Shown: in pieces, positions 20,518-29,845 of the stretch
Layout of the letters: each line of letters opens with the position of its first letter
Position numbering within the stretch: position 1 is the stretch's first letter
DNA from: Fredinandcohnia onubensis
GTDB taxonomy: Bacteria; Bacillota; Bacilli; Bacillales; Bacillaceae_L
Length of the DNA stretch: 64,000 nucleotides
Reading direction: 5' to 3'
Assembly (NCBI RefSeq): GCF_002734215.1
Contig: NZ_NSEB01000012.1
Location: 186,001 to 250,000, forward strand
Position numbers and translations under genes: made by a program
Notes under the pieces: generated by a model
The model's input: only the letters and a program-made list of their open reading frames with translations
What the model was told of the DNA's origin: nothing
Database searches by the model: none

Positions 20518-20895
20518 TTATTCTTCATTGAACCATAGTTTTGTTTTGTCGTCGACTTCGCCGTTGTAGTTGATTAGGATTTCTTCGCCTGCTTTTATGT
20601 CTTTGTACGCATAGAAATCAAAGGTGTGATTATCAAAGTTAATATCATAAACGGCATTCGGTTCATAGGAATGATTAAATAGCATTCCATACCCGAGAAG
20701 GATTGCCGTATGATTAATTCCATACTCAAAAGCGTAATCAGCGAGTAATGTTTTTTCAATGTGCTCGTGCTGGTCATTCGGATATGAGATCACGGGTGCT
20801 TCATGGATGAGTTGTCCTTTTTTAATATCCATTGTAGCAAATACCCCTCTATTGAATTCCCCGTCACTTAGTAAAGATTTTTTTATTTCAATCAT
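20518..20895 (-). CDS. SET-domain protein (putative lysine methyltransferase)
   Basis: 125 aa minimal SET domain. The GYGMLFNHSYEPNAVY segment matches the FNHSCxPN knot motif (Cys replaced by Tyr), and GEEILINYNGE matches the GEEL(x)xxY motif that completes the active site. The N-terminal 'GRGVFA' equivalent is FNRGVFAT. Bacterial SET proteins of this size are known; targets here are unknown. It has its own terminator. The 3' end shows an abrupt codon-use change about 30 codons before the stop, at the repeat. Confidence 0.82.
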   Translation of the reverse strand: MIEIKKSLLSDGEFNRGVFATMDIKKGQLIHEAPVISYPNDQHEHIEKTLLADYAFEYGINHTAILLGYGMLFNHSYEPNAVYDINFDNHTFDFYAYKDIKAGEEILINYNGEVDDKTKLWFNEE

Positions 20896-20959
20896 GTTGT
20901 TTGCCCTACCTCATTTTTGACTTCCTTCTAACTTTAACATTAATTTGCGAAAACAAAAA

Positions 20960-20979
20960 GGTGCCAGTTTACTGACACC
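20960..20979 (-). terminator. Terminator after MMPL/YhgE-like operon
   Basis: GGTGTCAGT / ACTGGCACC on the minus strand (one mismatch, 2-base loop) is followed by TTTTTGTTTT, 13 bases past the stop at 20993. Confidence 0.85.
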
Positions 20980-20992
20980 CTTTAAATCATTC

Positions 20993-22789
20993 CTATTTAA
21001 ACAAATCGAGCAACTTCGCCCAGAAGCCTTTGACTTCTTTTTCTTCGATTTCTTTTGTCTTTGGTTCTTCGATTTTTATGCTTTCCGTTTTTATGACGAA
21101 TTGGACGAGGTTAACGTTTTTGTTTTGTTCCGATACAAACGAGACAGCTTCGAAATCTGATTTATCGTACTCAGATATCATGCGGTCGACTTCTTCCTTC
21201 ATTTGTTCTGGTAAATCACTCGTAGACTCATATAATTCTCGAGTACCATTGTGTAATTCACCTACACCGCTGTCAAGTTCACCGGTACCACGTGACAATT
21301 TCACAATTCCCTGATGCATTTTTTGATAGGATTTCGATAACTGACCGACTCCACCTGTGTATTCCACCAATCCTGAATGAAATGTTTGATAATTGGCGGA
21401 TAATGCAGCAAGTCCTTGCTGTAATTGAGCAAGAGATTCTGTAGCACCTGATGCTTTTAATGATGCTGAAACCTCGGTTGCCAAAGTATCGAGATTTGTT
21501 GCCACCTCGGTAAGTCCAGTCATTAACCCCGCTAAGGCACCGTCTACTGCGGTAAACCCATCTTTAACCTGAGAATAAGTTCCTTTAGCCGTTTGTGCTG
21601 CCGTATATGTGTTCAGAAGTTGATTGACAACTTCCTGATTTGCTCCGCTCTTTTGTAGCTCTTGAATTTGTTCTTGTGTAATTGTTGCTGCTGGGATAGC
21701 CGCTATTGCTTTGTCTAATGCACCGTAAGCACTCGCATAACCTTCCTTAAGCTTGGCTATTTCTGATACTGTCCCTTGTAAACTTAATGAAATTTGCTGA
21801 AGTCCAGCAGTTAATTTTTCAAGATCACCAAGATTCACATCTTCAGTTCCAGCATTTAGGGACTTGCTTATCTGTTCAAGAGCTTTCCCAATTTCATTCG
21901 AGCCATTGACAAGACCAGAGGAAGCTCTGCTAATATCAGTCATACCTTTATTGTATTGAACAGAACCGTTTTGAAGCTCCAGCACACCACTATTTAGCTT
22001 AGAAACGCCATTCTTTAATTCTCCTACTCCATCATGAAGCTGCTTAATGCCGTCTGTTAAAGAGGACATGTCTTCTGTCATTTCATTGATTTCAGGTGCA
22101 TCAATCGACATCGATGATGGAACACCTGTGATGTTAATACCATCAAGCTCAAAATCGACTACATCTGCTTGAAGTACGAATTCTTCCTCTTTTTCAGGCA
22201 TTACAGTAAACGTAACTTGTTTGTTCTTCCCTGCATTAGCAAGCATTCCTTTTTCAGCTTCAATATTTGTGTAAAGAGCTGGATCAAGTGTTAATGAAAT
22301 TTGCAGTAAATAATTTGTAAAGAAGACCGGATTCACTTCTTTATTAGCAGAAGTATTAATTCGTATTTCAATTTTTCCGTCTTGACCAACTAGTTCTTTA
22401 GCTGCCATTTCTTTACCGTCTAATATATATGAAACATCAATATTCCAAGGGAGTGCTTTTTCATCGATTGAGCCTTGATAATAGAATTTCCCCTCAGGTG
22501 CTTCCATTTCTATTGTGCTCTCTTTTTGGAGAATCTCAGAGAAGTCTGTTAAGTTTTTTATTGCTGAATAAGATCCATAATCAATAATCTTCCCAGCTTT
22601 TTCAATATCCAATGTGTTTACCACATATAAATCTTGCTGCTTCCCATTGGCACTCAGCGTTGCATACACGACCTCATCTTTCGTGGAGATCATTCCTTCG
22701 GTCGAAGCAGCAGTGACAAGAAATGACGGCAAAACGAGAGTGATAGTAAGTAAGATTAATAGTACTTTGTGTATTCTCTTCATCCTCAT
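20993..22789 (-). CDS. YhgE/Pip-like exported protein with XXLXXG heptads
   Basis: 598 aa. The N-terminal signal or anchor segment (KVLLILLTITLVLPSFLVTA) is followed by a beta-rich domain. From ~235 to ~560 there are long helical stretches with heptad 'LxxGxxxL' repeats (LTDGIKQLHDGVGELKNGV and similar), as in YhgE/Pip and the partner proteins of MMPL exporters. The C-terminus is Lys/Glu-rich and ends near a short amphipathic FWAKLLDLF. Its ATG overlaps the MMPL stop by 4 bases (ATGA), so the two are translationally coupled and probably form one envelope complex. Confidence 0.8.
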   Translation of the reverse strand: MRMKRIHKVLLILLTITLVLPSFLVTAASTEGMISTKDEVVYATLSANGKQQDLYVVNTLDIEKAGKIIDYGSYSAIKNLTDFSEILQKESTIEMEAPEGKFYYQGSIDEKALPWNIDVSYILDGKEMAAKELVGQDGKIEIRINTSANKEVNPVFFTNYLLQISLTLDPALYTNIEAEKGMLANAGKNKQVTFTVMPEKEEEFVLQADVVDFELDGINITGVPSSMSIDAPEINEMTEDMSSLTDGIKQLHDGVGELKNGVSKLNSGVLELQNGSVQYNKGMTDISRASSGLVNGSNEIGKALEQISKSLNAGTEDVNLGDLEKLTAGLQQISLSLQGTVSEIAKLKEGYASAYGALDKAIAAIPAATITQEQIQELQKSGANQEVVNQLLNTYTAAQTAKGTYSQVKDGFTAVDGALAGLMTGLTEVATNLDTLATEVSASLKASGATESLAQLQQGLAALSANYQTFHSGLVEYTGGVGQLSKSYQKMHQGIVKLSRGTGELDSGVGELHNGTRELYESTSDLPEQMKEEVDRMISEYDKSDFEAVSFVSEQNKNVNLVQFVIKTESIKIEEPKTKEIEEKEVKGFWAKLLDLFK

Positions 22790-24843
22790 TTCTCCTTATA
22801 ATGTTTTGCTTTCCATGTAGTTTTCTCAATGACCTTATCAAAAACCAATACAAGAGCTGGTAGGAAAAATACGACCATGATGAACGCAAGCAAGGCTCCT
22901 CTTCCTAGCAGCAGTCCAATTGACGATACGATTGGATTTGATGAGGTAAACGCTAAAATAAAGCCTACACTCGATAAAATCGCTGCCGAAATCCCAATTG
23001 AGAAAATCTTCTCATCAAGTGTTTTCTTAATCGCTTTACGTGCAGACATGTGCTTTCGATTCGTTGTGTAGTCTTCGGTCAAAAGAATCGCATAATCGAC
23101 TGTTGCGGCAAGCTGTACCGTACTAATGATCAAGTAACCAACATACACCAATGACGAATCTGTAAAATATGGGACAGAGAGATTGATCCAAACAGCAGTC
23201 TGAATCGTAAGCAATAACACGATAGGATACGAGATTGACTTGAATGTCACAATAAGGACAAGTGCAATCGTAAGTACCGTTAAGAGATTTACCAATGCGT
23301 TATCCTTTTGAATCGTATTTTTAATATCATACAAGGTCACGCTTTCCCCTAGTGATTGTGCTTCGTCTCCATAATACTCTTCTGCAGTTTGTTTAATATG
23401 TTCAATTAAGGAAAATGCTTGGTCGCCTTCATTTTTAGTTGTTGTATTAATAATAATGCGACTGTAGTTGTCTGAATAAAATTGCTCAGTGATCGATTCG
23501 TCCAAATACTCTGGAGGAATCGCGCTACTAACAGTGTTAACGTACGCCAGAACACTTGATACCTGATCAATCTTCTCAATATCCTGAACGAATGCTTCTT
23601 CTTTTGCCATATCCCCTTTTGGTACAAGTATAACCATAGGAGTATAGGCTCCAAATTCTTCCTGGATTTTCATTTTATCACTACCAGCCCTCGTAGACTC
23701 TGGTTGATCTCCAAGGCCATAGATGAAATTTGTCTCACTTTGGGCCATGAATGCTGGTACGATTAACAGAGCTACTAATAGTAAACTTGGGATTCGCAAT
23801 TTCACTACAATGCATCCGACTTTGTTAAAGCTTGGGATCAGTGGTTTGTGCTGTGTTTTATCGATCCACTTATTAAATAACAAAGTTAGAGCTGGTAAAA
23901 ACACCATAACACTGATAAAGCTTAGTAAAATCCCTTTTACAAGGTTGATTCCAAGGTCTGAACCAATTTGGAAATTCATCAACGATAATGCCATAAATCC
24001 GAAAAAGGTGGTTGACGCACTTGCAGTAATTGCAGGAAATGATTTTTTCATCGCAAGCTGCATCGCTTCTTTTGGATCGGCAACTGTCTTTCGATAGTCT
24101 GAAAAACTATGAAGTAAAAAGATCGCATAATCGAGCGACACCGCTAGTTGCAGGATCGGTGCAACTGATTGGGTAACGAACGAAACTTCCCCAAGAAAAA
24201 TATTGGTTCCAAGGTTGATGAGCACGGAAACCCCAATTGCAGTAAGGAAAAATACCGGCTCTACCCAAGAATTCGTAGATAATACCAAGATGATGATAAT
24301 GATTGGTACCAATAAGAGAGCGGCATAAAATGATTCTTGACCAGCCATCTTCTGTGAAGTGGCTGTATCTAGTGCTTCACCTGCCATCGCATTGTCTTCA
24401 CCTATTACCTCGTAGATGGCATCCGTTACCGCAACTTCGTCTCCCTTTTCAATACTTAAAGAAAACAGTGCGTTATTTTCTTTGTAGTAAGATTCAACAG
24501 TCTCTTCATCTGCCATTTCAATCGGCGTTTTGATATCAATGGCATCATCTAACCAAGTGACATCCGATACGCCATCAATTTTAGAGAGCTTCTCTTTATA
24601 ACCAAGTGCTTCCTGTATCGTGACGTCAAATATCATGACCCTCGTATTCGGCACAGCCCCTTCAAATTCTTCTTCCATAATTTCCATGGCTTTCACAGAA
24701 GGAGCATCCTCCGGCAAATAGTCAACCATATTATAGTTGACGGCAACCCCAAATTGAACAATGGTGGCTAAAAGTGTGAGGAGCATAAACGTTATGACGA
24801 CGGATTTTTTATGTTTAATAATTCGTGCTGCAATATCTATAAT
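22786..24843 (-). CDS. MMPL/RND-family transporter, probable ATT start
   Basis: The first ATG in frame (24786) would begin inside the first membrane helix (MLLTLLATIVQFG), giving 666 aa. The open frame continues 19 codons upstream to an ATT at 24843 (an in-frame ATC precedes it), with GAGAGG 7 bases before it. The added IIDIAARIIKHKKSVVITF is the basic N-terminus normal for MMPL proteins. About 12 membrane segments in two halves of 6, each with an extracytoplasmic loop. The GDxxxD-like motifs (VSLDYAIFLLHSF, ATVDYAILLTEDY) mark TM4 and TM10. It probably exports lipids or hydrophobic compounds. Divergent from and probably repressed by the TetR gene. Confidence 0.82.
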   Translation of the reverse strand: MIDIAARIIKHKKSVVITFMLLTLLATIVQFGVAVNYNMVDYLPEDAPSVKAMEIMEEEFEGAVPNTRVMIFDVTIQEALGYKEKLSKIDGVSDVTWLDDAIDIKTPIEMADEETVESYYKENNALFSLSIEKGDEVAVTDAIYEVIGEDNAMAGEALDTATSQKMAGQESFYAALLLVPIIIIILVLSTNSWVEPVFFLTAIGVSVLINLGTNIFLGEVSFVTQSVAPILQLAVSLDYAIFLLHSFSDYRKTVADPKEAMQLAMKKSFPAITASASTTFFGFMALSLMNFQIGSDLGINLVKGILLSFISVMVFLPALTLLFNKWIDKTQHKPLIPSFNKVGCIVVKLRIPSLLLVALLIVPAFMAQSETNFIYGLGDQPESTRAGSDKMKIQEEFGAYTPMVILVPKGDMAKEEAFVQDIEKIDQVSSVLAYVNTVSSAIPPEYLDESITEQFYSDNYSRIIINTTTKNEGDQAFSLIEHIKQTAEEYYGDEAQSLGESVTLYDIKNTIQKDNALVNLLTVLTIALVLIVTFKSISYPIVLLLTIQTAVWINLSVPYFTDSSLVYVGYLIISTVQLAATVDYAILLTEDYTTNRKHMSARKAIKKTLDEKIFSIGISAAILSSVGFILAFTSSNPIVSSIGLLLGRGALLAFIMVVFFLPALVLVFDKVIEKTTWKAKHYKEK

Positions 24844-24890
24844 GATTCACCCTCTCTTGCATAACCGACAATTCCACTATAATATTATAT

Positions 24891-24903
24891 CGACACGGTG
24901 TTG
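24891..24903. promoter_or_regulatory. Candidate TetR operator between exporter and regulator
   Basis: CGACACGGTGTTG is a near-perfect odd palindrome in the ~150-base divergent region. A wider pair of inverted sites, CCGACA-ATTCC near 24865 and GGAATATGTCGG near 24956, flanks it. These are the only dyads I see there; assignment is by position. Confidence 0.4.
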
Positions 24904-24991
24904 CCTAATCAACAAACAGTTTATTAAATTGAGTAAGCTTCACGACACATTAAAGGAATATGTCGGATAACTTCAAAAAGAGGGATTACCT

Positions 24992-25558
24992 ATGACTTCA
25001 GCTAAACTAGACAGACGTAAACAATATACGCGCATGGTACTAAAGGATAGCCTTATGAAGCTATTAAAAGAAAAACCAATTTCCACGATTACAGTAAAGG
25101 AAATCTGTGAAGTAGCAGATATCAATCGGTCTACTTTTTATGCTCATTATTCTGACCAATTTGACCTTCTTGAAAAAATAGAAGAAGAAATTATTGAGGA
25201 TATGATCACGTATCTAAACAAATATGATTTTGATAAAGAAGATGAAACTCTACAAATGACAGAAAAATTACTGGAATATATCGTCACCAAGATGGATATT
25301 TGCCAAACATTATTGAATGAAAATGTAGATACCACCTTCCAGCAAAAGATCATGGATATCGTGCACGGATACCTCATGAAAAACTGGGCCGGAAGCCATC
25401 TAGATAAAAATGATTCCGAATATTTTAGTACCTTCATAATCAGTGGAAGTATTTATGCAATCAAAAGATGGTTAAAAAATGGAATGGACAAATCACCAAA
25501 AGAATTGGGTGAATTGATTAATAACATCATAAACAAGGGCGTAGCAGCAGTGAAATAA
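24992..25558 (+). CDS. TetR/AcrR-family regulator
   Basis: 188 aa. The N-terminal HTH (~12-58: ITVKEICEVADINRSTFYAHYSD) is followed by a helical ligand domain of the YbiH/DhaS-like TetR_C type. A purine-rich AAGAGGGA lies before the ATG. It is divergent from the MMPL-YhgE-like operon, the usual arrangement for a local repressor of an exporter. It ends 28 bases before a pair of GGGAC repeats; its last 11 codons include four C-ending and no T-ending codons. Confidence 0.85.
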   Translation: MTSAKLDRRKQYTRMVLKDSLMKLLKEKPISTITVKEICEVADINRSTFYAHYSDQFDLLEKIEEEIIEDMITYLNKYDFDKEDETLQMTEKLLEYIVTKMDICQTLLNENVDTTFQQKIMDIVHGYLMKNWAGSHLDKNDSEYFSTFIISGSIYAIKRWLKNGMDKSPKELGELINNIINKGVAAVK

Positions 25559-25585
25559 ATGGGCTAACCGGTGCGGGTGGGTCGC

Positions 25586-25605
25586 GGGGACAGGTCCCTT
25601 GTCCC
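25586..25605. repeat. Dispersed GGGAC palindrome, copy 3a (partial)
   Basis: GGGGACAGGTCCCTTGTCCC, the inner core plus one arm, between the convergent TetR and phosphodiester-glycosidase genes. It forms a back-to-back pair with the copy at 25620. Confidence 0.8.
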
Positions 25606-25619
25606 AAACATAAAAAAAC

Positions 25620-25646
25620 GGGACAGTGAACCTGTCCCGCTGTCCC
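25620..25646. repeat. Dispersed GGGAC palindrome, copy 3b
   Basis: Halves GGGACAGTGAACC and TGTCCCGCTGTCCC, ending one base before the stop codon of the downstream minus-strand gene. With A-rich sequence before it, this copy could also terminate the TetR transcript. Confidence 0.82.
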
Positions 25647-25647
25647 T

Positions 25648-28600
25648 TTATTCGATAGTGATAGTTTGTTCTTTTGTCATTTGATTTGCTTCGACTTTTA
25701 GGGTTATTTTTCCTGCTTTTAGGGTTTTTAGTTCCCCTGTTGTGTGGTCAAAGAGTGCAGCGTATTTACCTGAGTTCTCTGCACGGGTTAGTTCTTCTCC
25801 ACTACCGATAAAGACGTTATCACTGCCTTCCCATTGAACAGTTGCTGGATAATGAAGTGGGAAGTTTAGGTTGTCTTTTTGATGACCAGTCGCCTCAATT
25901 TCTACTTTTTCTCCTGCTTTTATTGTTGCTGGTGCTTGAAGAGTAATATCTAATAATAATGGATTCACTTCCGCTTGAATCCAGTCACTACCAGACACAG
26001 AACTTTGACCATTTGATTGTTCAGGCCCCATTGCTTTGTCAGGTACAGGAGTTGGATCGACTCCGAACATCGTCCATTCGTAGAAACCACCTGCATCACT
26101 GGATCCATATGGTGCTTTTCCTGAAGGTCCTACAACCATATATGGAACACCTTCGACACGTTCAACACTTACAGTATGAGCATGACCACCGACAAATAGT
26201 GCTCCTTTTCCACCTGACGTCTGACGGAAATCCGTTAAGAATTGTTCAAGCAGATTAGATTCTTTTCGATCACTAAGCTGACTATTCTTCGTTGGTAGTG
26301 GATCACGCGTTGGATGATGCGCCATCACAACTACGTTTTTCACATTTGGATCCTTTGCAGCTTCGGTTAATGCCTTTTTGAGGTCAAGTAGCTGTTGGAA
26401 ATCACTTGTACGGAAACTTCCTGTTGATGAGTCAAGTAAAATAAATCTTGTGCCCTTGTGATCAAACGTGTATCGGTTATTTTCATAGACTTCTAAGAAG
26501 TTATCTAATGTACCCGGTCCCATAATTTCGTGGTTTCCTGGTAGATAATAGATTGGGAGTTTATCTCCGACTTCTTCTTGTAAAATTTGCTCAGCTAGTT
26601 CAAAATCCTCTTCCCATGCTGTATCAACTAAATCCCCGTTAATGACAAGGAAGTCTGGGTTTGCTGCAACGATTTGTCTAAGTGATTCTCTTGCCATTTG
26701 TACTTGAGAACTGTTTGGATCCTTTGCTACAAACTGGCTGTCAGCTAGTACCGCAAATGTCCAACGTCCTTTTTCAATTTCGCCATTTTGAATAATGAGC
26801 GGGTCCGCATCTTTAGTTACTTCTGGAACCTCAATCGAAGTTGGTACTTTAACAGTCACATCATCAAATACTAATTGACCTGTGTATTGATCATTTTTGT
26901 TTGTTTCAACTGGATAGATTCTCCATAGCTTTACAGGGTATCGTACCCCTTCAGGTACTGTTGTTTCAACATATTTCCAGCCTGTCCAATCAACTGCGTC
27001 GGCAAGTGATAATGTGTATCTTGTGCCTCCTGCATCTTCAATGACAGTTCGAAGCCAAGCTCCATTTCCATCTCCTTTTACCCAAAGACCAATTTTCTGG
27101 ACGTCACCTGGTAATTCAATTGTAGGAGATGCTTGTAAATAAGCAGCACGAGTTGCGGTAGTTGTTGAAAAATCATATGCTAACTCGATTCCTTTTCCAT
27201 CCCTACCAGCAACATGATTCATAGATGCTCCAACCTCATTTGGATATTTTGTAAAAGACCATCCACTAATCTCATCAAAATCATCGACTTTCTTTGTAGC
27301 TAGACCAATTGTAACCGGCAGATACGTAATTTCATCGTTTACTTTTAGTGTAATTAGCGCTGACGCACCGTCAACTTTAGGAACGACGGTAAAGCTACCA
27401 TCGACATTTTCCATGATAGAAATTACTGACTCATCATAGTCTAAACTCACATCTCTAGCTTCAATCGGTGCGCTATACCCATCTTTGTCATAACCATTAA
27501 CAGAAAAACTTGATTGTTGTCCTGTTTCTAAACTAAGGCGCGCTTGTGAAGCTTCAATTCGATCCAATTCACCGAGGACGGTAATCTCCATCGAACCCTT
27601 TGAAGATGTCACTTGTGCCTGAGCAATGGCATTACCTGACTTTTTAGCATGGAAAACGCCATTTTCCTCAAACTTACCAACGTCTGCCGGGAGTGCCTTC
27701 CATTTCACTTCACCAACTGAAACGGGAGTGTAATTTTCGTCATGCCCTAAACCGATAAATGTTCTTGTTAATCCAGGAAATACACGGTTACTCATATCCG
27801 TTTCAAAAACTGTGTTAACTGCAAAGCTCTTTAATTCACCACTTCCAGCTTTTGCAAAAATGCCAATTCCATTCGGTACTGAACGTTCAAAGCCATCTGA
27901 TGGCTGATTCACAGCCTTCACGTCATTCGTACCAGGCTTTCGTGCAACCATTGTTGTGGAACCTCCACCATCAAGGTTTAAAGCATAATGTGCACCATAT
28001 TCCTTCATCAGTTGTGCTAATTCTTTAAATGTCATACCACGACTATCTGTTTGACGTCCATCAACTGCTGCTAAAATCATTGTTTTTCGATCCTCTGAAA
28101 AGCCGACAGCTGTTCGAGGTGCAGAAGTCGTATCATCCAGATTCGAAATAACCTCTCCATTTTCAATTAGCTTGATATTCCCTCCAACAGCAAAGGAAAC
28201 ATCGATGTCTGTCTTAGGCGCATATTCTACACTTACTTCATCACCAACAGTTAATGCGCTTAAAGCCTCTGCACCTTTTTCACGTCCGACAAGTATAAAA
28301 GCATCTTCAGGAATGGCGCCACTCCTTGCCCCTTCTGATACGGCTGAAACCTTTCCATCTACGACCATAACTTCATACACTGGGCTTCCAGCCTGAGATC
28401 TTTCAGCACTTCCCCAGACAGATGTGTACAATCCAATACCATCTTTTGAAATTCCATATTGATTGAGTGCGTCCAGTGTGATTTCTCCGCTAGGTAGCTT
28501 AACCTTTCCATCTAATAGAATAGTAGAAATATGACCTAACCCATTGTTATCAACACTTGCAGTGAGTGTGTGACTACCTTGTGGCCCCTTTACTATTTTC

Positions 28601-29040
28601 CCGTTACTAACTACAGTACCTAGAGGTGCTTTCGTATTATTAATATCGAAGAAATCTCCATTGACTCCAGCGATTGCACCTGCTTCCTTAGCCATTTCTG
28701 ACAATGGTTTGGCAGATGAAACGCTGCCAGGAAAAAGTAAATCCGTTGAAATGCTATCATTTCCTAAGTTAATGGTCATTACTTCACCGTTTAGCCAGCC
28801 TCGAGCGTCAAACCTTTCAAAACTAGCAAGCTTAACACCAGGACCAATCGGTGTTGTACTTTCTTTCGAAACAAGCGTCTTGCCAGCTGGACCAACAAAA
28901 ATGACAGGTTCTGTTCTGTCCGAAGAAGTTGATCGAGCTTGAGCTACATCTGATGGTTCATTATCAGCATGTACAGTAGGTGCTAATGGTACTGTTATGG
29001 CTGAGGCTAATACAACATTTCTCCACCACTTTACATTCAT
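25648..29040 (-). CDS. Secreted phosphodiester glycosidase (NAGPA)-metallophosphoesterase fusion
   Basis: 1130 aa with a signal peptide (cleavage near VHA|DN, residue 25). Residues ~130-400 form a NAGPA-type phosphodiester glycosidase domain (GVNGDFFDINN, AVGFSEDRKTMILAAVDGR, YALNLDGGGSTTMV). Residues ~420-600 are Big-like sandwiches and ~640-760 a CBM-like domain ending LVFDDVTV. Residues ~785-1040 are a calcineurin-like metallophosphatase with GDLVD, GNHE, AHHP and GGHAHT; the first motif is LADSQ instead of DxH. A final Big-like domain follows. This pairing fits extracellular turnover of glycosyl-phosphodiester polymers such as wall or capsule polymers (inference). Single gene. Confidence 0.85.
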   Translation of the reverse strand: MNVKWWRNVVLASAITVPLAPTVHADNEPSDVAQARSTSSDRTEPVIFVGPAGKTLVSKESTTPIGPGVKLASFERFDARGWLNGEVMTINLGNDSISTDLLFPGSVSSAKPLSEMAKEAGAIAGVNGDFFDINNTKAPLGTVVSNGKIVKGPQGSHTLTASVDNNGLGHISTILLDGKVKLPSGEITLDALNQYGISKDGIGLYTSVWGSAERSQAGSPVYEVMVVDGKVSAVSEGARSGAIPEDAFILVGREKGAEALSALTVGDEVSVEYAPKTDIDVSFAVGGNIKLIENGEVISNLDDTTSAPRTAVGFSEDRKTMILAAVDGRQTDSRGMTFKELAQLMKEYGAHYALNLDGGGSTTMVARKPGTNDVKAVNQPSDGFERSVPNGIGIFAKAGSGELKSFAVNTVFETDMSNRVFPGLTRTFIGLGHDENYTPVSVGEVKWKALPADVGKFEENGVFHAKKSGNAIAQAQVTSSKGSMEITVLGELDRIEASQARLSLETGQQSSFSVNGYDKDGYSAPIEARDVSLDYDESVISIMENVDGSFTVVPKVDGASALITLKVNDEITYLPVTIGLATKKVDDFDEISGWSFTKYPNEVGASMNHVAGRDGKGIELAYDFSTTTATRAAYLQASPTIELPGDVQKIGLWVKGDGNGAWLRTVIEDAGGTRYTLSLADAVDWTGWKYVETTVPEGVRYPVKLWRIYPVETNKNDQYTGQLVFDDVTVKVPTSIEVPEVTKDADPLIIQNGEIEKGRWTFAVLADSQFVAKDPNSSQVQMARESLRQIVAANPDFLVINGDLVDTAWEEDFELAEQILQEEVGDKLPIYYLPGNHEIMGPGTLDNFLEVYENNRYTFDHKGTRFILLDSSTGSFRTSDFQQLLDLKKALTEAAKDPNVKNVVVMAHHPTRDPLPTKNSQLSDRKESNLLEQFLTDFRQTSGGKGALFVGGHAHTVSVERVEGVPYMVVGPSGKAPYGSSDAGGFYEWTMFGVDPTPVPDKAMGPEQSNGQSSVSGSDWIQAEVNPLLLDITLQAPATIKAGEKVEIEATGHQKDNLNFPLHYPATVQWEGSDNVFIGSGEELTRAENSGKYAALFDHTTGELKTLKAGKITLKVEANQMTKEQTITIE

Positions 29041-29315
29041 TCGTAATTCTCCCCTCTACTAAAATATAATTTTATAATATACGGAATATTCTTGAAGTAT
29101 ATTTTCATTATACCAAGAATCTCTTTACAGAATAACTACTGAATATTAAGGGCTTATGGATAGACTGTAAAGTTTTTACAGTAGAAAAGTAGGAGATTTG
29201 TTTACAATAATGGCAGAATAGTAGAAGAATACTATATAAAAGCAGGTCTTTGGATTTGGATTTTTCGGGAGTAGATTTGTTCAAAACACTTGGAATCATT
29301 TAAAAAACAGGAAAA

Positions 29316-29339
29316 AAGGCCTGCATAAATACAGACCTT
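29316..29339 (-). terminator. Terminator after membrane transporter pair
   Basis: On the minus strand AAGGTCTG pairs with CAGGCCTT (one mismatch) and is followed by a T-run (TTTTTTCC). It lies about 45 bases past the stop at 29384, beyond the repeat. The rest of the 29041-29383 gap holds no gene that I can support. Confidence 0.75.
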
Positions 29340-29355
29340 CTTTAGTAAATGGTTT

Positions 29356-29383
29356 GGGACAAGGGACCTGTCCCTGTGTCCCA
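29356..29383. repeat. Dispersed GGGAC palindrome, copy 4 (consensus form)
   Basis: Halves GGGACAAGGGACC and TGTCCCTGTGTCCCA, directly abutting the stop codon at 29384-29386. The last 22 codons of the gene have 12 C-ending and no T-ending codons. Confidence 0.9.
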
Positions 29384-29839
29384 TTAGATGATTCCTTGGA
29401 ATCGTAGGATGATTTCGGCTACGATTGCGGATCCGAGGTAGGTTCCGAGTAGAACGAACATACCAATAACGATTGTTCTCCACCCTAGTTTTTTGAAGTC
29501 CGCCCATGAGCGTCCGATGGAAATACCAGCATAGGCTAAGATTGGTGTTGCAATTGCTAATAAATTCACTTGTGCTGTCCATTCTACAAATTTTTCTTGG
29601 AATGGCATGCCTGGGATGGTGATAATGAATGCTAGAATCCCAATGTAGGCAATACTTGGAACCTTTTTATATGGAATGGCTTTATGAATAATTAATCCAG
29701 CCAAGCTCACTCCAGCTAGAACAAGTATTCCTGGAACAGCTGCAAGTGGCATAACATCATAACCAATCCAGTTCCCTGCAAGAACTGATATAGAACAAAT
29801 GATAAATAATAAGACCCATTCTTGAATACTTTTTAACAT
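29384..29839 (-). CDS. Small integral membrane protein, partner of DUF3100-like transporter
   Basis: 151 aa with about five hydrophobic helices (WVLLFIICSISVLAGNWIGY, AVPGILVLAGVSLAGLII, IAYIGILAFIITIPG, LLAIATPILAYAGIS, TIVIGMFVLLGTYLGSA). It starts 6 bases after the DUF3100-like gene, so they are co-translated and probably form a two-subunit permease. No specific family is recognised. Codon use changes sharply about 22 codons before the stop. Confidence 0.7.
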   Translation of the reverse strand: MLKSIQEWVLLFIICSISVLAGNWIGYDVMPLAAVPGILVLAGVSLAGLIIHKAIPYKKVPSIAYIGILAFIITIPGMPFQEKFVEWTAQVNLLAIATPILAYAGISIGRSWADFKKLGWRTIVIGMFVLLGTYLGSAIVAEIILRFQGII

Positions 29840-29845
29840 TGGTTG

